From: Hyphochytrium catenoides
Lineage: Eukaryota > Sar > Hyphochytriomycetes > Hyphochytriales > Hyphochytriaceae
Length of the DNA stretch: 64,000 nt
Direction: 5' to 3'
Assembly: GCA_900088475.1 (NCBI GenBank)
Contig: FLMG01000265.1
Coordinates: forward strand, 207,226 to 271,225
This document shows, in pieces, positions 35,001 through 44,264 of the stretch. The position numbers and the translations under genes are program-made. The notes under the pieces are model-generated. The model made no database searches and was not told where the DNA came from. It saw nothing but the letters and a program-made list of their open reading frames with translations. Positions within the stretch are counted from its first letter, which is position 1. The number at the start of each line of letters is the position of its first letter.

Positions 35001-36065
35001 GACAAAGTAGGAGGTGGTCACTCGCAAAGAGAAGTGAAGCTGGTGAAGGAGGAGATAGGTTCACGGGGTTCCAAAGGATCCAGAAGTACGTCGAACAAGA
35101 AAAACGATTTGCAGGAGGTGACCGTAGGGAAAAGTGCGAAGAAAGTTTCGGTCCCACGGAAGGCGACGGGGCCGCAGGGAAAGGCGTCGGAAGTCCATCA
35201 TCGCCCGCAAAGCTCAAGCAATTCTGCATCTGCCGCCAATGCCAAAAAAGTCCTTGGGAAAGTAGGTACCACAGGTTCGCAGCAAAGGGCCAACAGTGCT
35301 ACAACAGCCACAACAATCATAGGAGGGAACGAGTCCCACAAGTCCAAGGGGACGATAGAAGAGAAGAAGCCCAGTGCACCTTCAGCGATGACTCCACAGG
35401 GAAAGAGACTCCTCTCCTCTCCACTGCTGAAAGGAGCAGAAAGGAAGTCCACGAAGGTGATGAGCCAAGTATCGCCAACTAAATCGATGAAGCAGAGTGT
35501 CGACCGGGGTAAGTCTATCTCCAAGCAAGGAGAAGAGAAGGTTCTACCTCCTCTCCAAGTTCGAACCCCACGAATAGACAACAAGCCGGCTCCTCTTGTC
35601 TCCCCTGGCCCATCATCAGCAGCTTCCCCCAAGAAGTCTGGTGGGAACCGTGGGAGTAAAGACGAGACCATGACAGCCGAGGAAGTGGACAGAGAACTTG
35701 AGGCAATCAAGAACGCGCTAGAAGAGCTTCGCCAGCAGAAGATGGGAAGAGCAGGTCGCGGCTCACGCTCTCCGCCATCTTTCCGCTCCTCCCGCTCTGC
35801 CACACAGCATCTGCCGAAGCTACGGACAGGTGACTCGGGGAAGACTATTGTGGCCGGAACAGCTCGAGTAGGCAAGGCGACAGACGATTTAGATGTAGAC
35901 TTATGCAAGCGGGCAATCAAATGGAACCTTACTAAGGGCTCAAGCTTCGTGGTTGACGGCTCTGCTCCAGGGGCCGCGGTCGAGGAGTCATTCAATGCGC
36001 ATGACACTCGTGTTGAGGGCGGCTATGTCTTTCCTGCTACGTATTTAAACCGCATAGGGCGGTAA
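32085..36065 (+). CDS. Large acidic protein with four novel 27-residue repeats
   Basis: Unrecognised, intronless, 1326 residues from ATG 32085 (MADSAREEGEGQ). The only upstream in-frame starts are non-ATG. Four copies of a 27-residue core, consensus near IHxLAQVHAPAxVLVGSAIHQALAPFS, begin at about residues 43, 123, 208 and 289, 80-85 residues apart, with variable charged linkers between. Acidic aromatic clusters are scattered through the first 800 residues: YDDDFADDEF, AFADDFETDE, YGDDAFFAEDD, NPYNDSDFE, DPYGDADFD. The middle is Lys/Glu/Ser-rich and probably disordered. From about 1040 on the protein is basic and Ser/Pro-rich. A coiled coil (AEEVDRELEAIKNALEELRQ) lies near 1197. It ends with a more ordered tail (KRAIKWNLTKGSSFVVD ... 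GGYVFPATYLNRIGR). No catalytic motif, signal peptide or membrane segment was seen. A scaffold role is possible but unproven. Confidence 0.85.
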   Translation: MADSAREEGEGQDYDDDFADDEFTEEKNEDANPQSSPSAAETIHLVAQVHGPATVLVGTAIHQALVPFSLVKRSPEDKPLDVEMSSDAFGERQQTSVEPLPRSSILQSLSEKELEKGAGEAAIHQLAQVHAPAAVLVGSAIHQALAPFSETLLPGKNGPIISGSEAQPTTDEDGSRDVPLEVPVTELDTIVPGSSVSELRHRNEVAEACRLAQVHAPAMILVGSAITEALNPFTADANKDPEQNTFKPIPTGTDDINTGGQHTDELGRKQKTDAADLKGAENRDVGAAIQRIALVHAPAAVLIGSAIHHALAPSSPASLAHQESLHKVEEPQSAFPQTTMEDNAFADDFETDEIGKESSGRPIEKTKAELPPNCSGTTLDAPGPPKEEPIKKDYQPLLGSETKLENDDDYGDDAFFAEDDGQEAFEDTAAPTSLGTAACEASLSLALANDTSRAILQEAVTNHVSAKSGVNKLAITGMEKRVTQGAKEERAQEDKDPEEAVGAKWETESHPSIGNAKIPLDQGLSCPHREGFQDGEEPDRHDEAVEAHLLRTTREQECLRATSVAVARESIGLGVEIAARGQSSPILVKSPTVDTYEQAELLLENSPSVTEVIVGANHAQIFSKTEAGGEPSACIDAKNEEATTSRTGKEDQLEQIPDPPDESPYSIGEFEEGTDIIRDGNKIELAVKLEKVVVPDGMVIDTKEQVEKDSEEALPALSAVVNAPVEDSIPKQETMSTGSQRGGKPEKAEGAIDNPYNDSDFEIATSGSDKKAGAEKKEDDPYGDADFDKEESEGPASSGQVRNVAGSTSKPDLEQRVSQMDVSTTEIEKDSTSAVGPTRDGKGTAFTDDAPSVTCGSYSSEAGDYQGKSQSGVAREAQNATSPGAASAEATTPSGNYGASEDQKEEESSDLVGAIEEKKENRETKNEAGALLGSTQKQEERSPRLTLEKNVEQDAKTSEATESSSGAKEQTGDKVGGGHSQREVKLVKEEIGSRGSKGSRSTSNKKNDLQEVTVGKSAKKVSVPRKATGPQGKASEVHHRPQSSSNSASAANAKKVLGKVGTTGSQQRANSATTATTIIGGNESHKSKGTIEEKKPSAPSAMTPQGKRLLSSPLLKGAERKSTKVMSQVSPTKSMKQSVDRGKSISKQGEEKVLPPLQVRTPRIDNKPAPLVSPGPSSAASPKKSGGNRGSKDETMTAEEVDRELEAIKNALEELRQQKMGRAGRGSRSPPSFRSSRSATQHLPKLRTGDSGKTIVAGTARVGKATDDLDVDLCKRAIKWNLTKGSSFVVDGSAPGAAVEESFNAHDTRVEGGYVFPATYLNRIGR
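32211..33029 (+). repeat. Four coding repeats, spacing about 240-255 bases
   Basis: Cores at 32211-32291, 32451-32531, 32706-32786 and 32949-33029. Protein cores: LVAQVHGPATVLVGTAIHQ, LAQVHAPAAVLVGSAIHQ, LAQVHAPAMILVGSAITE, IALVHAPAAVLIGSAIHH. The cores are strongly conserved while the linkers are unrelated, so selection acts on the core. The DNA copies have diverged, so the duplication is old. Confidence 0.92.
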
Positions 36066-36806
36066 CACATCCATAAACATTGCGCTGCCATAGAGTTCCA
36101 CGTTAGACGCTTTCTTCCCTATTTTGACAGATAGTGTTAAAGGCAAAGACCTAAGCACTAATAACCGTTTACGTGCCTTGGCATTATAATTAGAGGGTGA
36201 TCATAGAGCAGGAAGTTGGCGACAGGCAAACAGAGTAGGTTTTTGTCAATGTGCCGCGAGCGGAAAGGGTTTGGGCTCAGGGTTTGGAAAACGGCCAAAG
36301 TCTCTAGTTGGTTTTGCCCTTGTACTCATTAGAGAGCTAAGGACGGAGTCCTGAACTGGGAAACATCACTGGCATGCAGGACAGGATCTTGAGGTTGAAC
36401 AGTCACGACTTCTGGTAGAACTATGAGGGCGACCATGGTCAACAGATGATAACAAAGGGAAGAAGGGAGCTAATGCTGCTTGAACATCAACAGCTGAGCT
36501 CACGCAACTGAGGACAAGGACAATGGTGAACGATGACAGATCCTGGGCAGCCATGAGCCATGACACGCTATAGTTGTTCGTGAGCTCGTCTCCCTCTGTC
36601 ATTGCCTGGTTCCTGATGGAGAAACTGGTGCCTTTCGTAGGAGAACGAAGCTCCAAGCTCTTTGCTGTGTGAGGATGCAGGGTAGCTCCGCGATAGATTG
36701 CAAAGAGACAGATCGAGGAAGGGGGGGCAAGGCAACAGAGGGAAGAGAAGAGAGAGAACAAGAGAGAAAGAGAGAGAGAGAGAGAGAAAGAGAAGAGAGA
36801 GAGAAA

Positions 36807-36847
<41 letters not shown>

Positions 36848-37854
36848 TATTGTTGGGTACGCAGACAGAGTGACGTCGGACAATGAAAATGGGGAGACGA
36901 AGCAGACCCCATTGTGGCAGCACCAGGGCCAGAGGCCTAACATTATCTATGGACACGGAGAACTATTGTGTACACCTCTCTTCAACGAGCTAAGTGGCGT
37001 TTAGCTTTCCTTTTTGATTGTCCAGTGCTGATGTAGACGGTGCCTGAAGTGAATGACATCAGCGGTTATAAGACAGAGATTATCGATACTTTCTAGATCC
37101 TCTTCTGACCTTTCACGGGCTGGGTAGAGGAGAACAGTTGTGACTGAGAAGGTTCAATCTCGGTCTCTCTGTCACGGTTTCTGCTGCTGGTTCTTCAGGT
37201 ATCTATACCGACTCTGTCTCACTTAACTCGCATCTCTCGATTGCTCTGTCTCGCTATTGTGGGGGAGATGATAATAACTCTCGTCAGTTTTTTCGCAAAT
37301 GTATGGGTACTGGTACTACTTGCTAATAATAGACGCATTCTTACCCCTCTCTTCAAACTCTGTCTCTCGCTCTCCTTGGTTCATTGACCTCTTTCTCGTC
37401 TCTTTGGGTCGCTCTGTCTGGTGTCTCGTCTCTTACGAGGACTTCTTATCTGTGGTCTCGTGTCTTGTGCCTGTCAACATCTCTTAGACCGCTTGCTTGA
37501 GAGGCAGAGGTCCATCGTCTGCTCGGCTCAGTACGAGCCTGGGGATTCTTTCAGGCATCGGCGCTTCCTGCTTCTCATCATCGTCGATTGGCACAGCAGA
37601 AGCTAGTTGTCATGCGGCAGCAGAGGTAGAGAGAGCTGCGCTGGTCCTTCGATGGTTGCAGCCAGTGAAAGTGAAGACGCGAGTAGTGTGGGTGCATTTT
37701 AGAGCTCACGACAAGCTGACTGAAGTCTCTGTCACATCGTCCTCTCTTTCCATAAGCTGGAAGTCTCCTTCCACCTATTGCCACCCGAATAGGGTGCCTA
37801 ATCCGCGTACCAACAGGGCAGTTAGCTTCTGCCTTGTGCAAGGATAGTTACCTT
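36066..37854. other. Intergenic region upstream of the DUF445 gene
   Basis: 1.8 kb with a long GA tract at 36739-36847. No gene is clear. The 5' exon(s) of the DUF445 gene are probably between about 37150 and the gap at 37855, but no start codon could be assigned. Confidence 0.4.
36739..36847. repeat. GA/CT microsatellite, about 110 bases
   Basis: Interrupted (GA)n with aag and aaa breaks, between the repeat protein and the DUF445 gene. It creates long spurious Arg/Glu or Ser/Leu frames on both strands. Confidence 0.9.
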
Positions 37855-37872
37855 NNNNNNNNNNNNNNNNNN
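37855..37872. other. Assembly gap (18 N)
   Basis: A run of N directly before the first readable codons of the DUF445 gene. Confidence 0.99.
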
Positions 37873-39733
37873 CTCTCTCTGAAAGGCTTCTGGAGGTTGA
37901 AGAGCGGCTGTCGGCCGCTGAAGTCGTGGAGAAGGATAAAAGCTTTCCTGCTCTCATTCCAACCATTTCGCCGCTTCTTATCGGCCTTATTCTCGCCACA
38001 ATTGCATCATACCTCATCCTCATCTTCCCCCTGCAGCCTGTTATCGAAGATGCGTATGGTAGTAAGTATGACATCCTGCACCTCACTGTCATCTGGTCCA
38101 TCCCGTTCATCTCTGTGGTCTTCACGTACTTCCACATCTGGGCAGCGCTCTGGATGACTTTCTATCCTGTCCATTTTGTTGGAGTCTTCCAGCTCAAGGG
38201 GGAACTCATGGGCAACGTCGGGTTACCCGGCTGGCAAGGGATCGTCCCCTTCAAGGCTGAAAAGATGGCAAAGAAGGCAGTGGAGCTGATGACCACTAAG
38301 TTGATCAATGTCAAAGAGGTTTTTCAGAAGCTTAATGCCATCCGAGTCGTTGAGGAGCTCGGACCAATGATCAACATACACACAAGGGAGCTGGTTGACG
38401 TCATAGCTGCGAAGTATAACCCGACGCTGTGGGCCGTGCTGCCTGGTCGGGTTAAGGACGAACTCATGACAAAGATCATTGAAGACGCACCACCAGTTAT
38501 CGCCGGTATGGTGGAGGACTTTAAGGAGAATATCGAGAACATTGTTGACCTGGAAGAGTTGGTCGTAGGACACAGCAAAAGGAATCCCAACCTCCTCATT
38601 CGCATGTTCATCAATTGCGGCTACTCAGAGCTCGTCTTTATCCGCAACTGCGGCGCCACTATGGGTTTTCTCTTTGGTCTGATTCAACTTGTCGTCTTCT
38701 TCTTCTACAATAACAAATATGTGGTCTTTCCCGTCTTTGGAACTGCGGTGGGAGCCTTCACAAACTATATCGCGCTGGCTTGTATCTTCAAGCCAGTTAA
38801 CCCGATCTATATTGGGCCAATCAAGCTACATGGTACGTCTCCGTCTAGAAGTCTGTCAAGAGTGAGCGGGACCTACGTACAGTAGGTTATAGGAACATCT
38901 GAAAGGAGGAGAAGAAGGCTTTCTTTGTTTCAGTTATATAGTATGTCGCGTCACTTAGATGAGATGATTAAATATCCTTGTTTGGGCTTAATGTGTCAAT
39001 AACCCTTCCCGTTCAACCCAGGTCTGTTTCTTCGTCACCAGAAGGAAGTCTCCAAGGAATACGGTCGGCTCGCTGCTAGGGACTTCCTGAATCCGCAAAA
39101 TATCGCAGAAGCTATTGTGAAGGGCAAGGGCGATACGCTGATCACTATGATCTCCATGCACGTAGACAGGGCCGTTGACGAGCAATTTGGACGACTGCAG
39201 CCGGTGGTCTCGGGCGTGATGGGACCCAGAGAGTACGAGGAGATGAAGGAAGATTTCTCCAAGAAGATCGTAGAGCTCCTGCCAGAAACTGTTTGCGAGG
39301 TAAGGATAACCCAGCTCCCTCCGCTCTCTCCTCCGTCGTCGCCCCGTGTTATTGCCTTCATGATACTGCCTATGTATGCCCAGGCTGCTTACGGTTGTTT
39401 CCTTAGCATTATTCGCCCTGATGCTTGGCCTCACTTTCAATGTTTGGAAAGCCGACTTGGTGTCTCTGGATGTTTGTCAAAACAGTTGGTTTTCCTGCTC
39501 TCGCGAGTACTAAATCATTCCCTGCTCTTTTCTGCATCTAGGTGGAAGGTTACCTACAGGAAGCCTTGCAGATCCAAGATACTCTTGAGACGGCTGTGGG
39601 CGGACTCACTTCCGAGAGCTTTGAGCAGCTGCTACACCCTGTGTTTGAGGAGGATGAGTGGAAGCTTGTTTTCCTAGGAGGCTTCTTGGGGGCGGTGATA
39701 GGTGCCATACAGATGACCTTTCTAGAAGGATAG
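37873..39733 (+). CDS. DUF445 family membrane protein (5' end lost in gap)
   Basis: Relative of the bacterial DUF445/YheB membrane proteins, whose function is not established. Three exons are readable: from 37873 (open at the gap) to 38832, 39022-39299, and 39542-39733, ending at TAG. After a coiled-coil-like lead (LSERLLEVEERLSAAEVVEK) come a membrane helix (LLIGLILATIASYLILIF), a second hydrophobic pair, and the family's entry motif WQGIVPFKAEKMAKKAVELM. A long helical region follows (VKEVFQKLNAIRVVEELGP), and then the hallmark GTAVGAFTNYIALACIFKP, matching the bacterial TNxxAIxxLFxP motif. A second helical repeat region precedes the last membrane hairpin (FLGGFLGAVIGAIQMTFLEG). The N-terminus, and whether it carries an organelle presequence, cannot be seen. 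Confidence 0.9.
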
Positions 39734-40320
39734 TAAGCTGTCCTTTTGGTTCGCTTTTTTTTTTGTGTCCCAGGGCTATTTATATAAGACTAAGTCAAAG
39801 ACCGAGGATGGTCTTATCCCCTTTCTGTGTCGGTCATACCATAGCAATCCTAAGGAGTCAGGGATTAGCGTTTCACGGCGTCCTCTCTTGGCTAGTATGC
39901 TTCTTGGCCGGAGGAGTTTATCTTTGGGTCCCTCTTGTTGGGCCTGTTTTAGAGCTCCTATGTCCTATGTCTCTCCTCCACCTCTCCCATGGTACTTGCG
40001 ATCAAGTCTAGCATTAATTCAAACCCTTGTCGCCCTTCGTCCATCAGAACATGCACGATATATATGAAAGGCCAACGACAAACGATCGGCTGATGCATTT
40101 ATTACGGCCATAAAAGTTAGAAAATGGGCCAGCTAACCCAAGATGATAGTGTTACTAACAGAACTGGAAGTGTCTAGTGGAGGCATGGACGTGTGAAAGT
40201 GATGATCAAAGCAACCCATGCCTTGCACTGTGGGATACTAGCTGATAGTAGAGGAACGTAAAGAGGAAAAGGAGACGAACATAGAGAAGGAATCCCTCTC
40301 ATATTCAAAAAAATGCCTAT
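39734..40320. other. Convergent intergenic region
   Basis: 0.6 kb between the 3' ends of the DUF445 gene (+) and the ZIP gene (-). It should hold both polyadenylation regions. No gene or repeat was seen. Confidence 0.5.
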
Positions 40321-41796
40321 CTACACAAGCCTATCCAGAAGCAAGACTAACAAGAAGCCCGTGTAGAACTGCAGCGTCACATACCAACGATCGGCATCCT
40401 CCTCCGCATGGGCTTCAACAAGCAACTCGTCCGCCACGAGGTAGAGCAAGGCAGCGATGCCGAATGCAATAAACCCAATGAAGAGTAGACCGGAGGCCCC
40501 TGCTAGCAAAGTACCTCCCAGTAGTCCTCCAATCAGAATGGTGAAAGGAAGACCCACCGAGGTGACAATCGCAGTTGACCGAGGCACTCCTCTCTCTCTC
40601 ATTGTAGCAGAGACAGACATGCCTAAGAAGCTCATCTCGAGTGTGGAAGCAATGGCCAGGATCAGCCCTAGCTTTGGCTCTGCAACAGAGGATATACCAA
40701 GAAGGAGACCGTCGACCATGCTATCAACGCCTGCAGCAGCTATCAAACCCCATGGCATGCCCTTGAGTTTGCTCTGCGCCTTCGGCTCTGCAACTTCATC
40801 CTGAGCTTGGACCTTTGCAATGGCTGCCGCTTTGGTCTCTGCTGTTACCTTGATTCCTGTCGGTGTGTTCAGCTTCTGAAAGTATCCATCTACTTGCTTC
40901 TGGTTGGTAAGAGACGCAAGCTCTGCATGATAGGGTTTATGGGGTCGCTGATAGAAGTCATTGAACCCAGGAAGGTTGGTTCTTGGAGTCCTGTACGAGG
41001 GGTAGGGTTCATAGTAGGGTGAGGCTACCGGTGGATGAGGAGCTGGGGTGTGCGTCTCCGGGTACAACTGGGGAGAGACCAACGAAGACGGGTAGTGTGA
41101 TGTGTGGCTATTATACTGCTTCTCCTGAGAGTTGTAGGACTGTTGCCCTTGCAGGACATAGTTGTTACTCTGATACTTCATTGCCGCCTCCTCGTAGTAT
41201 GTCGGCGCTCCTGAAGCCTCCTTGTTGCTATATATGAACATTAGTCCGTCCATGTTTGGGCCAAGCACTGTCGACCTCCGTGCCGTAGTCCTTCGTTGAT
41301 AGTGGTGATAGTGTCTTACACTACGTCGATACCTAAAGGCTGTAGACTCTCTAGGTCTTTGGGGAGGATAGAGACTAGCCCGAGGCACAATGACTGATAA
41401 TCGGCCATCCGGAAGCTCCTGGACAGCGATAGACTGCCGTCTCCCTTCTTCTGCCGTATTTCCACCTGCCACGTGTTCTTCCTCTTCATTGTCTTCTTCA
41501 TCCCCTTCCAATGTCTCACAGATGTATCTGCCTACAAAGAGCATGATGGCTACACCACCGACAAAACCTATCACCATCGCGATAGTTCCATTTATACTCA
41601 TGTCCTTCTCTAGAATAGGCACCATCTCCCCTGCAATAGCAGCAAGGACGATACCAGCTGCAAAGTGTTGCACCGAGGACGTGATTCTTGGGCCTGGCTC
41701 ATTCTTCAGGCACTGGAAGAGCAGCCCGCCTAGAATCATAGACGTCGTGGGGAACGCAGCCAACATGGCCGCGGTTGAGATGTCTCCCCCTCTCAT
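40321..41796 (-). CDS. ZIP-family metal transporter, histidine-poor variant
   Basis: A 491-residue single-exon membrane protein starting at ATG 41796. Three N-terminal membrane segments include HFAAGIVLAAIAGEMVP, the ZIP TM2 pattern. A long cytosolic loop (about 100-325) rich in Asp/Glu, then Gln/Tyr/Pro/Ser, follows where ZIPs have their variable metal loop. The loop lacks the usual His run and carries EGDEEDNEEEE. The C-terminal half has GVDSMVDGLLLGISS and ASTLEMSFLGMSVS, which occupy the positions of the HNxxEG and HExxH metal motifs but with Asp/Glu and no histidines. Three more membrane segments follow, ending LLVLLLDRLV. Similar Asp-Gly variants occur in bacterial ZIP relatives. Zinc or iron transport is a family-level inference, and the altered site makes the ion uncertain. 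It may sit in an internal membrane. Confidence 0.85.
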   Translation of the reverse strand: MRGGDISTAAMLAAFPTTSMILGGLLFQCLKNEPGPRITSSVQHFAAGIVLAAIAGEMVPILEKDMSINGTIAMVIGFVGGVAIMLFVGRYICETLEGDEEDNEEEEHVAGGNTAEEGRRQSIAVQELPDGRLSVIVPRASLYPPQRPRESTAFRYRRSVRHYHHYQRRTTARRSTVLGPNMDGLMFIYSNKEASGAPTYYEEAAMKYQSNNYVLQGQQSYNSQEKQYNSHTSHYPSSLVSPQLYPETHTPAPHPPVASPYYEPYPSYRTPRTNLPGFNDFYQRPHKPYHAELASLTNQKQVDGYFQKLNTPTGIKVTAETKAAAIAKVQAQDEVAEPKAQSKLKGMPWGLIAAAGVDSMVDGLLLGISSVAEPKLGLILAIASTLEMSFLGMSVSATMRERGVPRSTAIVTSVGLPFTILIGGLLGGTLLAGASGLLFIGFIAFGIAALLYLVADELLVEAHAEEDADRWYVTLQFYTGFLLVLLLDRLV

Positions 41797-42073
41797 AGCT
41801 GTGGTTGTGCTAATTGAGGGGACAACGCTGTCCCTTAAACTCTGGGAGAAAAGGGAGAGAAAACGCCGCTAGCGGCGCGGCGATCGGGGATCCAATGCTG
41901 TCGCGAAGAAGTTGCGTCTGCTGGTGAGAGAGTTATTGACTGATTGTCCCTCTTCCATGTCTAGTCGATGCTATGCAAAGTCCTGAACAAAAAGTAGAAC
42001 TACTTCCTTGCAGCTTGAGAAAGTACCAGGAATGATGGCACAACCATCACGTCAACCCAAGGGACCGGTCTAG

Positions 42074-42076
<3 letters not shown>

Positions 42077-42144
<68 letters not shown>

Positions 42145-42281
42145 CCGGCCCACGAGTGTCCTGCAGTGTGAGTGAGTGAGAGAGAGAGAGACCTGCAGTG
42201 TGAGTGAGTGAGAGTGAGAGAGAGAGAGACTGCAGGACACTCGTGGGCGGGGGAAGAGAGAGAGAGAGAGAGAGAGAGAGG
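42077..42281. repeat. Large inverted repeat with CT/GA arms
   Basis: The left arm is (TC)n at 42077-42140 followed by ttccccggcccacgagtgtc and ctgcag to 42167. The right arm at 42229-42281 is its complement (actgcaggacactcgtgggc ... gggaagagag and (AG)n), nearly perfect. The 60-base centre holds two direct copies of ctgcagtgtgagtgagtgag. As single strands the arms could pair over more than 50 bases. It lies about 300-480 bases upstream of the ZIP start. Confidence 0.85.
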
Positions 42282-43037
42282 TGTTAGGTCACCAGAAAGC
42301 TGGGAGCGGAGGAGCTTCTGAAGAGTTCAGATGCTGAAGGAGGCCAAGAGACAGACAGAAAGCACCAAAAATTCATCATCAACCTCTCGCCTACCAACGT
42401 TCTCTCTCTACTTTTAAGCACCCATATATATATTCAAATCTTCACTAACATTGTCCACCTCTATCGTTCTCTCTGTCTGCCCATCTCTCCCCCTCTGTCT
42501 CGTTAGATCTTCTGCTTGCTGTTGTGTGTTCCGCTTACCCCTTCGTCCTCCTGCTTCCTCCCTCCTCTTCATGATGATACATTTCTACTCCAACAACCGC
42601 TTCTTGTAAAAGGTTCGTCTCTCGAGCCCTGTCCCTCAACTAATACGCTAGGCAGATGACGCTCTGTCTTGTGGACCTTCCTACCCTTTAAGGGATAAAA
42701 GTGTTGGGCTCACAAAGTCATGATGGTGAGAACTTCTGGTTGAGGTTGGCCTAATATTAGCTATGGGAAAATAGACCTTGGATGGTCTTTTCAAAGTGCA
42801 CAAGTTCTGTCATCCTATTGGTCATTCAGACGAAAGGGACAATCTGATTGGGTATAAGATTTGATTTAGGTGTCTGGGTTTAGGCTTCCTTGAGGATACA
42901 GCGTAAGGTAAAACCTATAGACAAATAGCCGTGACGTTCAATCGCTTTTTACTTTCAGAAAGTCCGAAGAGACACATTATTGACAGGAAGGCGACAACAG
43001 AGAGAGGAAGGCGAAGAGAAAAAGACTCTGACTCAGC

Positions 43038-43040
<3 letters not shown>

Positions 43041-43082
<42 letters not shown>
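43041..43082. repeat. GA microsatellite
   Basis: Pure (GA)n of about 42 bases in the spacer between the cyclase and ZIP genes. Confidence 0.9.
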
Positions 43083-43087
<5 letters not shown>

Positions 43088-44264
43088 CGAGCGAGGAATA
43101 GGAGAACGGAGATGGAGGAGAGAGAGGAAGGCCAGCACACAGCACTCGGCATGCCAAGCTCCGTTGGCTGTATCGCTGTATGGAATTGGCGTACCAATCC
43201 TTTCTCTCTATCATCGGCGCGCTCTCTACAGGTCTACAGGCACTCTTAATCCCTTCTTGTGACGACCTGGGCTCACATCTGTTCGTGTGGCAGAGGGCAC
43301 CATCTCCCACCTCTGCGTGCTGCGTCGGACCTCACACCATCCGCATGCACTCCACGCTTGTGGCCTCATCGGCAGAGACTGGGAACAGGGGAGTTAAAAG
43401 TTAATAGGCAACAGACATGCCGCGGGATCGTCACCGCAGAGTCATGATCGTCCGGCGGTAGAGAGCTTCGTTGTAAGGCATAGTAACACTGGTTTCTCTC
43501 CCTCTTCGTGGGCTATTCTCCTCTACCTCCATCAGAAGGTCCGTCCTAGAGTGCTCTTCTTATTATCGTCGTTCCTGGCTCTGGGTATCAGCTGCTGTCA
43601 TTATCTCCCTCGATGCGGAAGCCAGATGCCCTTCGAACTACATTCTCCTTGGCCTTTCCGCATCACATTGAACTTCATACTTCCCTGGTTGCTACTCTTC
43701 GGGGAGCCAGATGTCAGCAGACATGCCCATCCACCTCCATCCCCAAGTTTAGACCTGTGCATGAGTCGTTCTGGTATGGACCGAGCAACTCGAAATACAG
43801 GGTAGAGCCTGGTACGGACGGGTTGCTATCATCAGAACAGCTACGCTAACGGGCTTTCTGTCTTTGATTCTCTTGAGTCCTTCTTTGCAGATACTCCTGA
43901 CAGAGCTCTGCCAAGATCGCCTCTCATCAAAGTGAGCGAGCGGTAAGGCCAGATGGTCGATTTGGGAAAGTTCACAAGGGTCTACTTCTTCGAACTATCT
44001 GGGAGAAGTTCCATGCCTCCGTCACACTCTATATTTGGTTCTTTCTACAGCGCCACCTCTAAGTGCCCCTGCTTATATCTGAGAAGGGAGAGGATCATCC
44101 GAGAAGAGCGTAGCAAGGAAAAGGGATGATCCTCCTCCACGTCGGTAAGTGTGAAGAATTGAGGAATGAAGTGGGCGAGAAAGCAGAGTGTTAAAATACG
44201 ATATAAGTGTATACATAGATTTTGGCGAGAATGGAAAAAAGTGGAGTGCCCTGGACTTGTACAG

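Larger units (their letters stand above)
41797..44264. other. Repeat-rich intergenic region, no gene recognised
   Basis: 2.5 kb upstream of the ZIP gene and downstream of the cyclase. It holds the CT/GA inverted repeat (42077-42281) and a (GA)n tract (43041-43082), both listed separately. Remaining open frames are short and unrecognised. Confidence 0.5.

Noticed and set aside
36366-36956. Long Ser/Leu-rich frames on the minus strand, and Arg/Glu-rich frames on the plus strand
   Set aside because: They are produced by the GA microsatellite, with no start context, splice sites or conserved ends.
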